Source: Tulasnella sp. 424 (Eukaryota > Basidiomycota > Agaricomycetes > Cantharellales > Tulasnellaceae). From it: a DNA stretch of 64,000 nucleotides. This document shows positions 44,723-55,674 of this stretch, in pieces. The translations under genes were made by a program, and so were the position numbers. Numbering within the stretch: position 1 is the first letter of the stretch; each line of letters begins with the position of its first letter. The notes under the pieces were generated by a model. That model ran no database searches. It saw only the letters and a list, made by a program, of their open reading frames with translations, and was not told the DNA's origin. The stretch lies in contig WSUB01000080.1 in assembly GCA_019633425.1 (NCBI GenBank), forward strand, positions 62,001 through 126,000, written 5' to 3'.

Positions 44723-45590
44723 GGCATCCGCTGTATGGAGGTTACTGGGAGTCGATCCAGGAAGATATGACGCGTTATCTACGGAGATGGAGGTCCAGAT
44801 TGGAGTGCGTACACGCAAGACAGACGCGTTGCTCAGGTGATTACAAAGAGAAAACCTCTCAGCCCCCAATATGGAAGTATCAGGCCCTCCTAGGTGCAAG
44901 GTACAGAGCGCGAATCAGCAGAGAAGCCCCCACACAGATTCTTAGATCTCCGTGTGGCGTTCAACACATCGAGGGACGCTCTCCTAAATAGTGGCGTCAT
45001 TGGATTGGAGAGTTGGAAGGTGACTTGTGTGAGGGGCGAAGCTGAAGATGAATGATGAAACCTTGAGCCCATTCAACTTATCCACCGACTTGAGGTGATT
45101 CCCGAAGATGTGAGTTGCTGTCAAGGATTGCGTGGTCAAGTGGAAATTACATTCTGTATGCCGCTAATGCACAGGTTTGGTCATCCTTCAAACTCAGTCT
45201 CATGTATGTGGGCTAGCAAGGCTGGGTGTGGTACATAAAGTCGTCGTCAGCATTATTCTCAGAATCTCAGACTGCCCCTCTTGGGCTCGGTCTTCCGGTC
45301 TGAGACCAAACTTCAAACTTCGCAAGGGGATTGTTACGGCTCCTAGGCCTTGCAACTTCTCGGTGGTAGGAGCACGAGTATTTCCCACAGCCTACTTTAT
45401 ATTCAACCTACTCCAGCATATGAACGCTGGCTCAAACAGGTATGGCCCCTCCCGAAAGGCGGAGTGTGGAGAGTTGTGGCGCAATCCCTTGCGGGGTTTA
45501 AAACTTGGTCTCAGAATGTTGGAACGACCGAGCCCGAGAGGGGAGACCCAGCAGTCTGAGGTTCTGAGAATCATTAATTTCTCTACTCTA
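44723..45590. other. Upstream region of the right chimera and block edge; hairpin repeats
   Basis: Copied chimera upstream region up to 45,421, then a short unique stretch. Two hairpin-type repeats in opposite orientation (45,247-45,335 and 45,485-45,570) form a long imperfect palindrome with a spacer of about 150 nt. No gene is seen. Confidence 0.5.
45247..45570. repeat. Inverted pair of hairpin repeats, copies 2 and 3
   Basis: CAATCCCTTGCGGGG, CTTGGTCTCAGAATG and GACCGAGCCCGAGAGGGG in the right unit pair with the reverse complement of the left unit (CAATCCCCTTGCGAAG, TTTGGTCTCAGACC, GACCGAGCCCAAGAGGGG). This could be a small foldback/MITE-like element or an old inverted duplication. Confidence 0.6.
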
Positions 45591-46915
45591 TTAATCACAT
45601 ACAGCCCAAACCTGGCTAACCTCGCCCGCTTTCCAGTTGATTTTCGTAGCTTTTGGCAGGAAACCCTTCTTTGCTCTCTTACCCGCTTTCCCACTCCTCT
45701 TCTTGTCTTTTCGCATCGGAAACGCGTCCTCCCAGTCCCAATAATCGCTGTCAGAGTCAACGCTTACTTCTTTCCTAGGCTTGTCGCCACCATCTCCGTG
45801 AGACGTTGGCAGTGCTGAACCCCTCGGAGGAGTGGCTCGGGCAGGAGCCTGAGGATTTCTTCTACCTGCTGCGCAACGAGTGTCAGGGGTGTGGCTTGAG
45901 AAGAGAGCTAGCATTAGGTCGGAAACTTGCTGAGCGGAAGTAGATCTTAATAAAGAAGTGTCTGTCATACCTCTGGTTTTTCTGATAAGTGGCTTCGGTG
46001 GTGCCGGCTCCGTGGTTTCACTTTCACTGGCGTCACAATCGTCCTTGAGACTCCCTTGACCGTGATAGCTGGAGTGATCAAACGGTGAGGGCGAACCTCT
46101 TCTCTGTGCCTGCCGTGCTTGCGATGACGCCTCTTGTGCCGCGGGCCGTGGAGGAGGCCGTACCGAGGTCAAAGGCACTTGTGTGCATGTGTGGCATGCC
46201 TTTCTTTCAATCTTATTGATCAATACGACCAACTCTTTGATTTGTTTGATGAGCTTGGTAACTTCGATGTGTAGCTCCTCGATACGGGCCGAGTTTCGCT
46301 GGGCCTAGAAATCAACGCGCTTAATTTATTTGTTTGCTGGTGCAAGTAAAGATGATAACAAACCTCTGAGTCTGCGGTTGCAGTGCCTTTTTCCATCCTG
46401 GCCGTCTATTGAAAGGATGAACTGGGTTAGACTATCTGTTCGAGCCCAGCAGAATCGATCACCTACGTTCTCCTCAGCAGCCTGCAAGACCTGGTCAAGT
46501 TTACTGTCGAGAGATTGTAATTTAAAAGTGGTTTCTTCTTTCATTAGTCGAAAGTCCTGGTAACCATAACATAGAACTCATTAAGTCTCGTGTCCAAACC
46601 CGTAGTGATTACACTCACCCCAGTGATTAGATCTAATTGCCGTTGGGTGACCTCTTTATCGTCTGCCTCTGTTTCGCGAGATCCCCGTGTAGAGTCGAGC
46701 CTCATAGCCGCGTCATATATCGCGATCGCCACATCCACCCTCTCCTGACTGGAGAACGAGGACGGTGCCATCGACACCAAGTGCATCAGGTGCTGTGCAC
46801 GGAGAAAGGGATCCTGGGTGCTGTTTGGAGGAATATCACCGAGCGTGGAAGACATGGACAGCGGCTTTTCCGGTGATTCTTCTGATGACGGGGCGTCTTG
46901 CGAAGAGTCTCGCAT
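45591..46915 (-). CDS. Coiled-coil protein, G1 paralogue, with basic C-terminus
   Basis: Not a recognised family. The chosen start is MRDSSQDAP at 46,915; an upstream ATG (46,948) lies only 8 nt from a TATATATATA element (46,956-46,965). Exon 1 (to 46,619) carries LMHLVSMAPSSFSSQERVD and VAIAIYDAAMRLDS, matching the helical module of G1. Further exons give EETTFKLQSLDSKLDQVLQ and RIEELHIEVTKLIKQIKEL, a segmented coiled coil. The last exon is Pro/Ser-rich and ends with DYWDWEDAFPMRKDKKRSGK and a strongly basic tail. Exon borders between 46,230 and 46,560 are approximate. The basic tail could bind nucleic acid or act as a nuclear signal; that is a guess. Confidence 0.6.
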
Positions 46916-46948
46916 TGGTGGAGGACGACGATGTGTATGACGGAGCAA

Positions 46949-47343
46949 TAAAATCTATATATATAAGACTATCGGTGGAGAATGTGTATGATGCGTGATG
47001 CGACTGGATGCTGGGAAGGCCATAAATTTCCAAGTTGGGATGATCCGAGCTTGGCGCCGGACGGCAGGATAGGAATAGTGATTGTGACGGAAGCTGAGGC
47101 GGTCCCTAAGAAACGTTGCGGTGACCGTATGGGAGATGATAAGGTCCGTTCTTCGTTTCTTCGGTTAGTGAGAACATGTAACTCTTCGATTGTCGAGCTA
47201 GACGAACAAAAAGAAAGGAATGCATATCTTTCGATGGTGAGCTATAAAGCTCGTAGTCGTACAAAGAGTCCACTATGAATTACACTTTGAGCCGAGCGAT
47301 AACAGAGGCACTAGGCAGTCCTGACTTCCCCATTCTAATTAAT
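46949..47343. other. Intergenic region with TATA element; no gene seen
   Basis: Holds the TATATATATA element (46,956-46,965) of the preceding minus-strand gene and the 3' flank of the next. A 98-codon plus-strand frame (46,982-47,278) has no recognisable features. Confidence 0.45.
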
Positions 47344-48451
47344 TCAACCTAACGTTCTTGCGATCTTCTTGCTGGTTCCACACCTTCGTTCCTTCCCAAC
47401 CTTGATCTTCGTAGCATATGATCCAACAGGGACTTCCACAGGAACGTCGGATCGGGATAGAGGATCCATCGCGAAAAGAGCACTGGAGCGTCTAGAAGGA
47501 GGCAGACGCTGTTCGCGCCAGGCATGCTCGATCAGGTCAGCCCTCGGGAGGGGTTTCCGAACTAATTGCAAAATGGAGTCAATGATTTGGTGGAATGTAA
47601 TCGTAGAGATGCAATACCTGAATATTGTGCGGGGGATAAGGGAGGATCAAGAGGCAGCTCGGTCACAGAAAATGCTAAAGGAGTGAGGACGCTCGGGCTT
47701 GAAGCGATCTCATCGTGGCTGCACGAGAGACCTAAGACCGATTCCCTCATTTCGAAGACCTTAGAATGGTTATGTCAGCTCGCAATCTCCTGGGGCGTTG
47801 TCAATGCGGACCTTGGTGCTAACTCCGGTGTCGGCCTCTTCAATTGCGTCCATCAGCCCCTTGGTATCTGCGATTACTTCAGCTAGCTGGACCCTGAACT
47901 CCTCTAGTTCAGCAGTGCACTGGCGAGTCTGAATGAAAAAGTAATGTAAATGCTGGAAAGGCCTACGCCTACCGTTACCCGGGTACTCACCTGTCTGTTC
48001 AGCGCTTCTGCCGTTGGTCCCACCGGAATTACCTGTAGGAGCAGGATGTTGAGATGACAAATACCGTTTCAATGCTCAATAAAGTCTCACGTTTACTTCA
48101 ACTGCTTTCTCAAGACGATCCACTTTAGCATTGAGAGCCAGAAACGCCCGGGTAGTCTGTTCCTTGATGGACCTTACCTCCTGCCGAGTGCACGCATACA
48201 ATAACTTAGATATTCACAGCCAGATGCAAGAGTGGAATAAGAGTAACGCGACTTACCTCTTCGATCAAATCAAGACGTCGATGAAAACCAGGACTGGGCG
48301 GAGGCGTCGAAGCTGATGCGACGAGCGAGATCAGGGTCTGGGCGAGGGCGAGGACATCCAACGACTTATGGACACCGGCTTGACAGCCGAAGGAGGGAAG
48401 AAAAGGCGTGCTAGTAGTTGGTGATGAAGCACTAGATGGATGGTGATGCAT
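47344..48451 (-). CDS. Coiled-coil protein, G1 paralogue
   Basis: Not a recognised family. Exon 1 (48,257-48,451) has a Ser/Pro-rich start and VLALAQTLISLVASASTPP, the helical module. Exon 2 gives RSIKEQTTRAFLALNAKVDR, close to G1. Exon 3 is short (VIPVGPTAEALNRQ). Exon 4 gives a coiled coil, ELEEFRVQLAEVIADTKGL. One or two further exons lead to ADLIEHAWREQRLPPSRR and a basic end (KIKVGKERRCGTSKKIARTL), stop at 47,344. On the minus strand TTTATAA lies about 50 nt before the ATG, with an ATTGGCC box nearby. Head-to-tail with the paralogue at 45.6-46.9 kb. Confidence 0.6.
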
Positions 48452-48728
48452 TTGAGGTAGAATGGGGCTTTCGTTACTTTGCTAAGGGCCAATGTATACG
48501 GCTTATAAACTCAGCCGGGAGGTCCTACCGCCGTCCAAACGCGGAAACGACCAGCCCTCCGCACTCCCTCCGCCCAATTCGAGGAATTTCAAGAGTCCTC
48601 ATGACTTCTCTAAGGCGTGTTTTCCGGCAGGCATTGTGCAAATGGTGGCATGGACGTCTTAGGAGGACCCATGCTCGATTATGCAACTCAATGCAACCAC
48701 GTTTCAAATTCTTGCCCTCCTAGAGTTA

Positions 48729-50905
48729 TTACACCTGAGCCAGGGCGACTTTACCAAAATTAACGATCTTCTCGGGAGTCAACGCATAAAGTTCGTCGAG
48801 CAGCTGAGTTAGGAAACTTGCTGGCCCTTTGACACGCTCGTTGGCGACGGCTATGTCAGCGGCGACGGTCACAGCCAAAACCCTATACACAAGGGAACGG
48901 CAAAAAACTTGGTTAGGGTTACGTGCGCTATGCGTTAGGGATCAACACCACGTACCCAGCGATTGCCGCTACGAACATATCTCCTTCCACTAATGCACCC
49001 TTTTTCGAATCCTCAGCGTTGTTTCGGAGGGCGTCCACACTTGCCGCGCCACAGAAGGTGGCCACGGCGGTCCCCACCATACACCCACTTCCCGTGATAT
49101 TTCCAAGGAGCTCACAGCCATTGTCGAGCTTGACGACAGTTTGGCCGTTGGAGATGTAATCGGTTGGTCCAGTCATTACGACAACGCAGCGCTCGCTCCT
49201 GGCCAAGGTGAGGACCGCTTCGGCAGGGTTGGCGAAACCTGATCCAACGCTGTCGACGCCCCGAGATTGGACCTAACGGTGAAGTGAAGGTGAACATGAG
49301 GGGAAGTTGAATGCCTATCAATTCGAGGTCATACCTCGCTTGTTCCTAGCAACGAGGCGATCTCCCCAGCGTTGCCTTTAATAACGGCGGCTTGCCACGC
49401 ATCGAGCAATTCTGAGGATGAAGCATTAGTAAAAGCCCAGCGTGGATCATTTTGCTCCGTGATCCTCACCTTTCGCCGTTGACCTTCTGAATCCAGTCGC
49501 CCCAACTCCGACGGGATCGAAAACAACGGGCTTCCTGTTGAAGTTGGCCCACTTTCCAGCTGCGAGCATCCCTGCCTTGTCCGTAACAGTTCCAAAGTTC
49601 ACCAGGAGACCGCCGGGAATCTTGGCCAGATCCTCTTGTTCAGCTTCGGCAGTAGCCATAATGGGACTCGCGCCCAAGGCCAACGTGGCATTTGCACTCT
49701 GGTTAATGACGACGTTGTTCGTAATCTGGTGAATCATGGGAGTGTACCTCTTGACTAGTGTCAATAGATGCGCTGCGTTTTGCTTGATGGTATCGGTTGA
49801 GGCGTGTGCCGGGTCGGGGGATGTAGGGACCAAGTACACTGGTGAAATGGTTGAGGTCTCCGATTTGAAGATGTTCGGGATGAGCGAAGACGACTTTGAA
49901 GATGGTCCCGCATTGTAGAAGGAGCGAAGGACCGCAATGAGATGGCTCGCAGATGCTCGAGGGTCTTGAGAGGAAATGATTTCGCTTATGACCGCGATGC
50001 CGTCGACTGGCTTTCCTGCGGGGGATACTGCACCATGAAGAACCCGAAGAAGATTGACAGACTTGATACCACCTACACATATGTCCAGTTATTCTTCAGC
50101 TTTTTGAGTACATTTGTAAGCATTGTGTGAATCTACTTACCGATGACCACCGACTTGACGTTCGTTCCCTCCAAGACGCTGAGGATGGGACCCACGCCTC
50201 TGACTCCTAAAAGCTTGGCATTCGACTTGCTTCCCGTAGGATACACGGCTCCAATACCGATGTAATCTGCTCCGGCGGCAACGGCCGCTTTGGCTTCATC
50301 GACGGTTCCAGCAGAGACGCCGATAATGGCGTCATTCCCAAGGATCGACCTGGCTACTTCGATGGGCATGTCGTCTTGTCCGACGTGGACACCGTGAGCC
50401 TTAATTGCGATGGCAATATCCACTCTAAAACGACGGTGAGGTATGGACTAGATTCACAATCCAAACAGGTGACTCGGAGTATGGAGCGCGCACCTGTCAT
50501 TTATGAGGACAGGGATATTGTATCGATCGCATATCTCTTTAGTCTTGCGTGCGACCTCGAGGAACTGTTATAGTTTTCGGTTTTTTCAATCGCTGTATCA
50601 TTGACTCATGGACCAAAAAAATTTGCTGACCTCTCGAGTATCCACTTTCTTCTCTCGCACTTGAACAACAGTCACTCCTCCTTTAAGAGACTGGAAAATA
50701 TATTCAGCAAATCGGATGGGTTGCGAAAGGGTGCCGGTGCCCGAACCTCTTCAAGTGACTCGTAGTAATCCTGGATGGGTCAGGGATTTGTCAAACGCTT
50801 TTAACGCCAAAGATCATATGACGCATATGGGGATACCTTTCCCGGAGGAACCAATTCTCTTCCGGTAACTAAGTACAGCGTGTAGTCGACTGCGGGCTTG
50901 ACCAT
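48729..50905 (-). CDS. THI6: Bifunctional thiamine-phosphate synthase / hydroxyethylthiazole kinase
   Basis: Joins the pyrimidine and thiazole halves of thiamine and salvages hydroxyethylthiazole. The N-terminal ThiE-like half starts MVKPAVDYTLYLVTGRELV and has GGVTVVQVREKK, INDRVDIAIAI, GVHVGQDDMP, GADYIGIGAVYPT and KSVVIGGI. The C-terminal ThiM-like half has MIHQITNNVVINQSANATLA, GASPIMA, PVVFDPVGVGAT, IKGNAGEIASLLG and NITGSGCMVGTAVATF. It ends EKIVNFGKVALAQV, stop at 48,729. Several introns. Both halves keep their substrate and phosphate-binding motifs. Divergent from the dehydrogenase at 51,334. No TPP riboswitch was seen in its introns or leader. Confidence 0.93.
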
Positions 50906-51333
50906 GGCTTGATGACGTTGAAGCGCTCAAAGACCTCAAAATCGATGACGCAATGTTTGGTTGCGGATGTTCCTTTGCCGTGTTATGCCGCGGGCGCGGC
51001 AACAATTACCTAACAGTTCACCGGGACCCCGGGGACCGATGAGATGCCCGACCCACCTCCACCGCCCAACTCCCTCCACTTCCATTTTCGTCTGCTGTCC
51101 ACAAGGTGTGGTCGGGTTCTCACGTCTGGTGGAGGACGCACGCTTGTACCTCCACTGATCCTTCAGGGGTGAATAAAAAGGTTCGAGGGTCGTTCTGCAA
51201 ACTCTCACATCCAACAACCCTTCATTTTCGGGAGCCAAGACACACAGCATCCACCTAAACGCACGCACACATTAGTTCAGTCAAGAATTCATCCATATAC
51301 ATTTTGCTCTACATCTCTTAATCAACTTGTCAA
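50906..51333. promoter_or_regulatory. Divergent promoter region of THI6 and the dehydrogenase
   Basis: 428 nt between two start codons; no other gene is seen. No clear TATA box or named motif can be assigned with confidence. Confidence 0.4.
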
Positions 51334-52841
51334 ATGGGTATCATCCACTCTGCTCGACGATTCATCACTCAAACCTATCCTCCGGCGTCGAAATTTGATC
51401 CTCAAAGGGACATTCCCGATCTGGCTGGGAAGGTTATTATTGTCACAGGTTGGAAATGATATCTTTACCTCGACTTTGTCCTGTATTGACCGAGCTCTCA
51501 AGGCGGCAACTCAGGACTTGGGAAGGAGACCGTCAAAGTGAGGATGGTCTTTGGTCAAACGACAAAAGTGGTTGCTGACCGACCTATGATATTTAGGCCC
51601 TGTTATTGAAAAATGCAAAAGTTTACATGGCATCTCGCTCACGCTCAAAAGCCGAGGCCGCCATCGACGATGTGAGTTTCAGGTCATCTCTGCCAGCGGC
51701 GCTCAACTAATGTAACCCGCAAACAGCTCAAACAGCAGACAGGAAGGGAAGCCCTTTTCCTTGATCTAGACTTGGCCAACCTCGACAAGGTCCGGAAGGC
51801 AGCCGATGAGTTTATGCGGTTCGTCCATTGCCAATCGACATGAGGCCATCACCTAATTAATGCCCTCCCGATACAGAAAAGAACCGGCGTTACACATTCT
51901 GTTCAACTCTGGGTGAGTAAATTACGCATCGCTGTTACTCGCCTCTTACAGAAGAGCTTTGTGCTGATGGCACTCCAAAATCTTACAGGGGCGTAATGTT
52001 CCCGCCCGTGGACATGCTCACAGATGGTATGCGTTTGGATCATTTTCAAATACTTGAATTAGTTTGGGCTAATATTCTCTCCAACAGATGGATACGATCT
52101 TCAATTCGGCACAAACTGTCTCGGCCACGCACACTTCACCCTCTCTCTCATGCCTGCGTTGATGGACGGAGCCCGATCTTCACCCGACGGCAAAGCACGG
52201 GTGATAAATACATCCTCATTTGTCGTTTACTACAATACTCAGCCACTCATCAAGTGGAACACGCTCCGTGACGACCCTGCAAGGACAGCACGTGGGACTC
52301 AGTCGTTATACGCTCAAAGCAAATACGTGAGTAGGTTTCTCTTCCCAGATGTACCGGTCTAATTCTGTTTTCGATTATCTAGGGCGTTGTTGGATTCTCC
52401 AATGAACTTGCCAGGCGATACGCCGAGCATGGTATTCTCTCCAATGCCGTTAATCCTGGTACGTCCCGGGCAACTATCTCTCCAGGAGGCTGTCCCACTC
52501 ACATATCTTCCTTAACGATGCAGGGAGCATCAAGACAGACCTTCAACGCCATCTTCCTTCATTCGCTCGCACAATCATCGTAAGTTGGAAAGTCTGAGAG
52601 AACCAAGCGGAGTGCTCACCGACGCCCCTTTGCCCCACCGCAGTACACTCTATTCTCAAAACCCGCTCCAATGGGCGCGTTAACTCAGCTGTATGCAGCA
52701 ACAAGTCCCGAGACGGCAAACGCCACCGGGAAGTGGTTCGTCCCCTGGGCTCGCGAGTGGCCGCATTCGGATCAAACTCGAAACCCGGAAATTGAAGGAC
52801 AACTTTGGGAGTGGATTCAGGAGCAGCGAAAGGGACATTAA
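51334..52841 (+). CDS. Short-chain dehydrogenase/reductase, retinol-dehydrogenase-like
   Basis: NAD(P)-dependent oxidoreductase; substrate unknown. The Rossmann motif IIVTGGNSGLGKET is rebuilt across intron 1 (51,449 onward). Then AKVYMASRS, FLDLDLANLDKVRKAADEF, ILFNSGGVM (the usual NNAG is NSGG here), FGTNCLGHAHFTLSLMPAL, RVINTSS (catalytic Ser) and YAQSK (catalytic Tyr and Lys), NAVNPGSIKTDL and GALTQLYAATSPETANATGKW. The stop is at 52,839-52,841. At least eight short introns. The 3' end has been copied twice further right (55.3 and 60.7 kb), each time next to an F-box gene. Confidence 0.9.
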
Positions 52842-53041
52842 ATTCACCTCGCGTGAGACTCTGGGAGTTAATTAGAGCTGTGGCGAGGTGATCTCCCCAC
52901 TCCGAACCATTCATTACGTTAACATACATAATCACATTTAGTAACGCCGAGCTTATTTATACACGTTTTCTGATTTCGACCATACCAGTTCCGCCACCTC
53001 TGCCTCACTCCACGCACGCCCCAGAATCTAGAACATACACA
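52842..53041 (+). promoter_or_regulatory. Promoter of F-box gene FBd1
   Basis: TTTATA at 52,955-52,960 followed by CAC, about 85 nt before the ATG. The same TTTATACAC element precedes FBd2 (about 55,583) and FBd3 (about 60,902), preceded in all by a CACATTTAG-type sequence. Confidence 0.55.
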
Positions 53042-55140
53042 ATGACCGACTCGGAACCTGGGTCTGAGGATCGAGACGTCTCAGATTACGATTCGCAATC
53101 TGGATCGCAGAGTGATGACGACCCAGACTTGGACTTCCTGCTCAAAATCTGTGAAGAGATCAGTGCAAAAGTACCCTCTGTTTGGAGCGCCAATGGTGCA
53201 ATTTGGACGAATGTAGTAAGCCTGTTGATGGGCGACGACCATGAGATGTTTGGCGTAGATGAGTCGGATCCGGCATACGAAGAAGATCCTTTATATAAGC
53301 CAGTCCACAGTGTTCAGGATATCGTAAAATGGTAAGAAAGGTCTCTCGAGCTATCATTTCTAGCCGTTAATTCATCGGGCTTTACTAATTTCATTTTGCG
53401 TTTCAGGGGAACAGTGTGGCTGGAAAATGATAACACGACGGATGCGTCGGTGAAGGACCCGATACTACACGAAATGTATGAATGGTGAGCGTAATCCAGG
53501 GTTTCATGAATTTAATATGCAGCTAATCATGTTTTCCCCTTAGGCTAAGCACCAAAGAATCGCCCAGAGGCAGCCCCGAACTCAATCCCGAACCGGAGGA
53601 GACCACCACCATTACGGACGAACCCCCCATCACATACCACCTTGGCCTTCTAGACCTCCCCTACGAACTCCTTGCCGAAGTTATTCAACTTGCATTATAT
53701 GAGGATTCGCATATCGTTATGACGATGTCGCATGTGGGCCGGGGTCTACGCACCTTCACACTCTCCACCCCAAGTCTTTGGACGATCATCGACATCGCGT
53801 TTCCCGAAGAGCGTATAAATGCTTACTTGGAACAGTCTGGATCATGCCCCCTCCGGGTTCGAGCATCCCTCGTCTTCCTCACCACCGACTGGCTCAAAGG
53901 AACCTCCAAGTTAGTGGGTTTCAGAGCTATGATCCAACCCCATGCGACCCGAATAGCGTCCCTGGAAATGCGATATACAAATGCACATTGGACCTTTGCA
54001 GCACTATCTCACTTTTCCGAGCTCGGGGAATTCTCCAGTTTGGATGAATTCGACTATGGGAATTTGGTCCACAGGTCGAATCCAGCGCTTGAAGAGTTCC
54101 AACTCAAGTGTAGCCCAAGAATGATCCGCCTGGAAGGAGTGGCAATCAAGACTTTCCGCTCCATTTACTCCGAAAGAGTCATCTCGCTCAAGGTCACGGA
54201 GTGCTGGGAGCGGGGGTTAACGGACTGGGGAGAAGCGTTACAATCGATGCCATCCCTTCAAGTTTTGGAACTCTCGGACTTCCAGATTGGTGATCCCGAA
54301 CCAGGCGAAAATGCCGGTTTCGGGACCAGCATCCCTCACATCTCCCTCCCGCACCTCCAGAGCTTGTCCCTTGTTCGCGTCCCCAGAGCGGTCTTGGGAG
54401 GCCTCCTCAACGCCCTCCAGACACCCAGTCTCATCTCAGCAAGCATCGCCTTCTTGGAGCCTGACGGCCTGCACGGATACTTCTTGAGTCCTCAGTTGAA
54501 AGCCCAACCTACGCATGGAATGTCCGAGGTGGCGCTCTTACCATTCGTCTCTGCAAACTCTCAACTGGAGGAGCTCAACCTGCATAACTGTTGGATGACG
54601 CCAGATCTGTGGACAACCGTGCTCGCGCAACTACATAACCTCAGAAAACTCCGCATTGCTTCTTCCGACGTGACTGGCGAAGCCCTAGCGAGTTTAGTTG
54701 TATCCCCGGATCGTTCACCATCCCTTCCATTCCTAACGCATATCACACTTGATAACGAGTCTCTCGACATGGAATCAGACCTTTCCTTCCCTTTCATCGA
54801 CCAGCTCATAACTACGAGATGGAACTTCTTCCACCAACAACAAGCTAACGGATGGAATGGTCAAGCAGATATCGCACCCTTAAAATCCGTCGTTCTACGC
54901 GGATGGAACGAATCCCATATTCCTTCGAGTTATAGGTCAGAGGAATTGACTCGGCTTCGAGGATGTGTAGAACATTTTCATTTGAAGACGCTTCAAAGAA
55001 GTAGCGAAGATGGTGGCGAACTAACGGATGGTGAATGGGAAACACAGTCGGAAGGCTCGTGGACCTCGGGCGACCAAGCTGTGGTGGATCTGGGCGCGCA
55101 AGTGCATAACTTTGAATGGGGTCTGCAGCTCGGGAACTAG
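53042..55140 (+). CDS. F-box protein FBd1
   Basis: Three exons (53,042-53,331; 53,407-53,484; 53,544-55,140). The acidic N-terminus (SDDDPDLDFLLKICEEISAK) leads to a short conserved exon (TVWLENDNTTDASVKD) and then an F-box-like segment: LGLLDLPYELLAEVIQLAL, MSHVGRGLRTFTLSTPSLW. A long leucine-rich region follows (LPHLQSLSLVRVPRAVLGG, NSQLEELNLHNCWMTPDLW, LHNLRKLRIASSDVTGEAL), then a tail with ELTDGEWETQSEGSW. Different from the FB1-3 family. Likely substrate adaptor of an SCF ubiquitin ligase. First of three tandem copies. Confidence 0.82.
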
Positions 55141-55674
55141 GTAGTCACTAGGATACATATATTTACTTCCATGAGTGGGATGATGGTGTCGGAATGAAGG
55201 GTCGTGTCACATTTGATTGGGCAGCCCGGGAGCAGGCTCATCATCATCTTCCTCGACGACCGGATACACGCCCACTTAGAACGAAATAGACCATGTCTCC
55301 ATCGTATCCCAGATTCGGGACGCAACAGATCCTGAGACGGCAAACGTCACGGGGAAGTGGTTCGTCTCTTGGGCCCTGGATGGCCGCATTCTGGACCCGG
55401 AAGTGGAAGGATCCGAGGACAGCTTTGAGTACTTCAATTCAGGAGCAATATAAAAGCTTAAATTCACCTTTCCTACCGACTAAGCATTCGAGTTGCCGCG
55501 GGATAATCTCCCCGCTCCGAACTTCCTCGTTACGTTATCGTCCATCGCCGCATTTAGTAATGCCAAGGATCTTGGCCTTTCTTTTATACACTTCTTCTGT
55601 TCCCGAGTACACCTGTTTCGAACTCCCCACCTCTCCTTCATTCAAAAGACCCTTCAGATTCTACAACATACATA
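55141..55674 (+). promoter_or_regulatory. FBd1 3' flank, dehydrogenase relic and FBd2 promoter
   Basis: Holds the dehydrogenase 3' relic (about 55,285-55,475, listed separately) and a TTTATACAC element about 90 nt before the FBd2 ATG. Confidence 0.5.
55285..55475 (+). pseudogene. Dehydrogenase 3' relic 1
   Basis: Nucleotide copy of the last part of the dehydrogenase gene (52,690-52,870): GAGACGGCAAACGTCACGGG and GAAGTGGTTCGTC match, followed by the GATTCAGGAGCA-type end and the sequence after the stop codon. Frameshifted, no start. Confidence 0.8.

Larger units (their letters stand above)
41040..45421. repeat. Right copy of the 4.7-kb block: inverted and circularly permuted
   Basis: 41,040-41,715 matches 23,375 down to 22,709 in reverse complement. 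At 41,715 the sequence jumps to the equivalent of 27,441 and then runs down to 23,401, reached at 45,421. The two parts are thus in swapped order compared with a simple inversion. At the join, GAA is shared by both ends (3-bp microhomology). Confidence 0.78.

Noticed and set aside
22709..45421. A DNA transposon with 4-kb terminal inverted repeats around the 27-41 kb genes
   Set aside because: The arms are not colinear inverted repeats but permuted, no target-site duplication was found, and the enclosed genes are conserved housekeeping genes.
48729..51333. TPP riboswitch in THI6
   Set aside because: No CTGAGA plus matching ACC-GATC-type pairing was seen in the leader or introns; the CTGAGA near 52,592 lies in the dehydrogenase intron region and lacks a partner.
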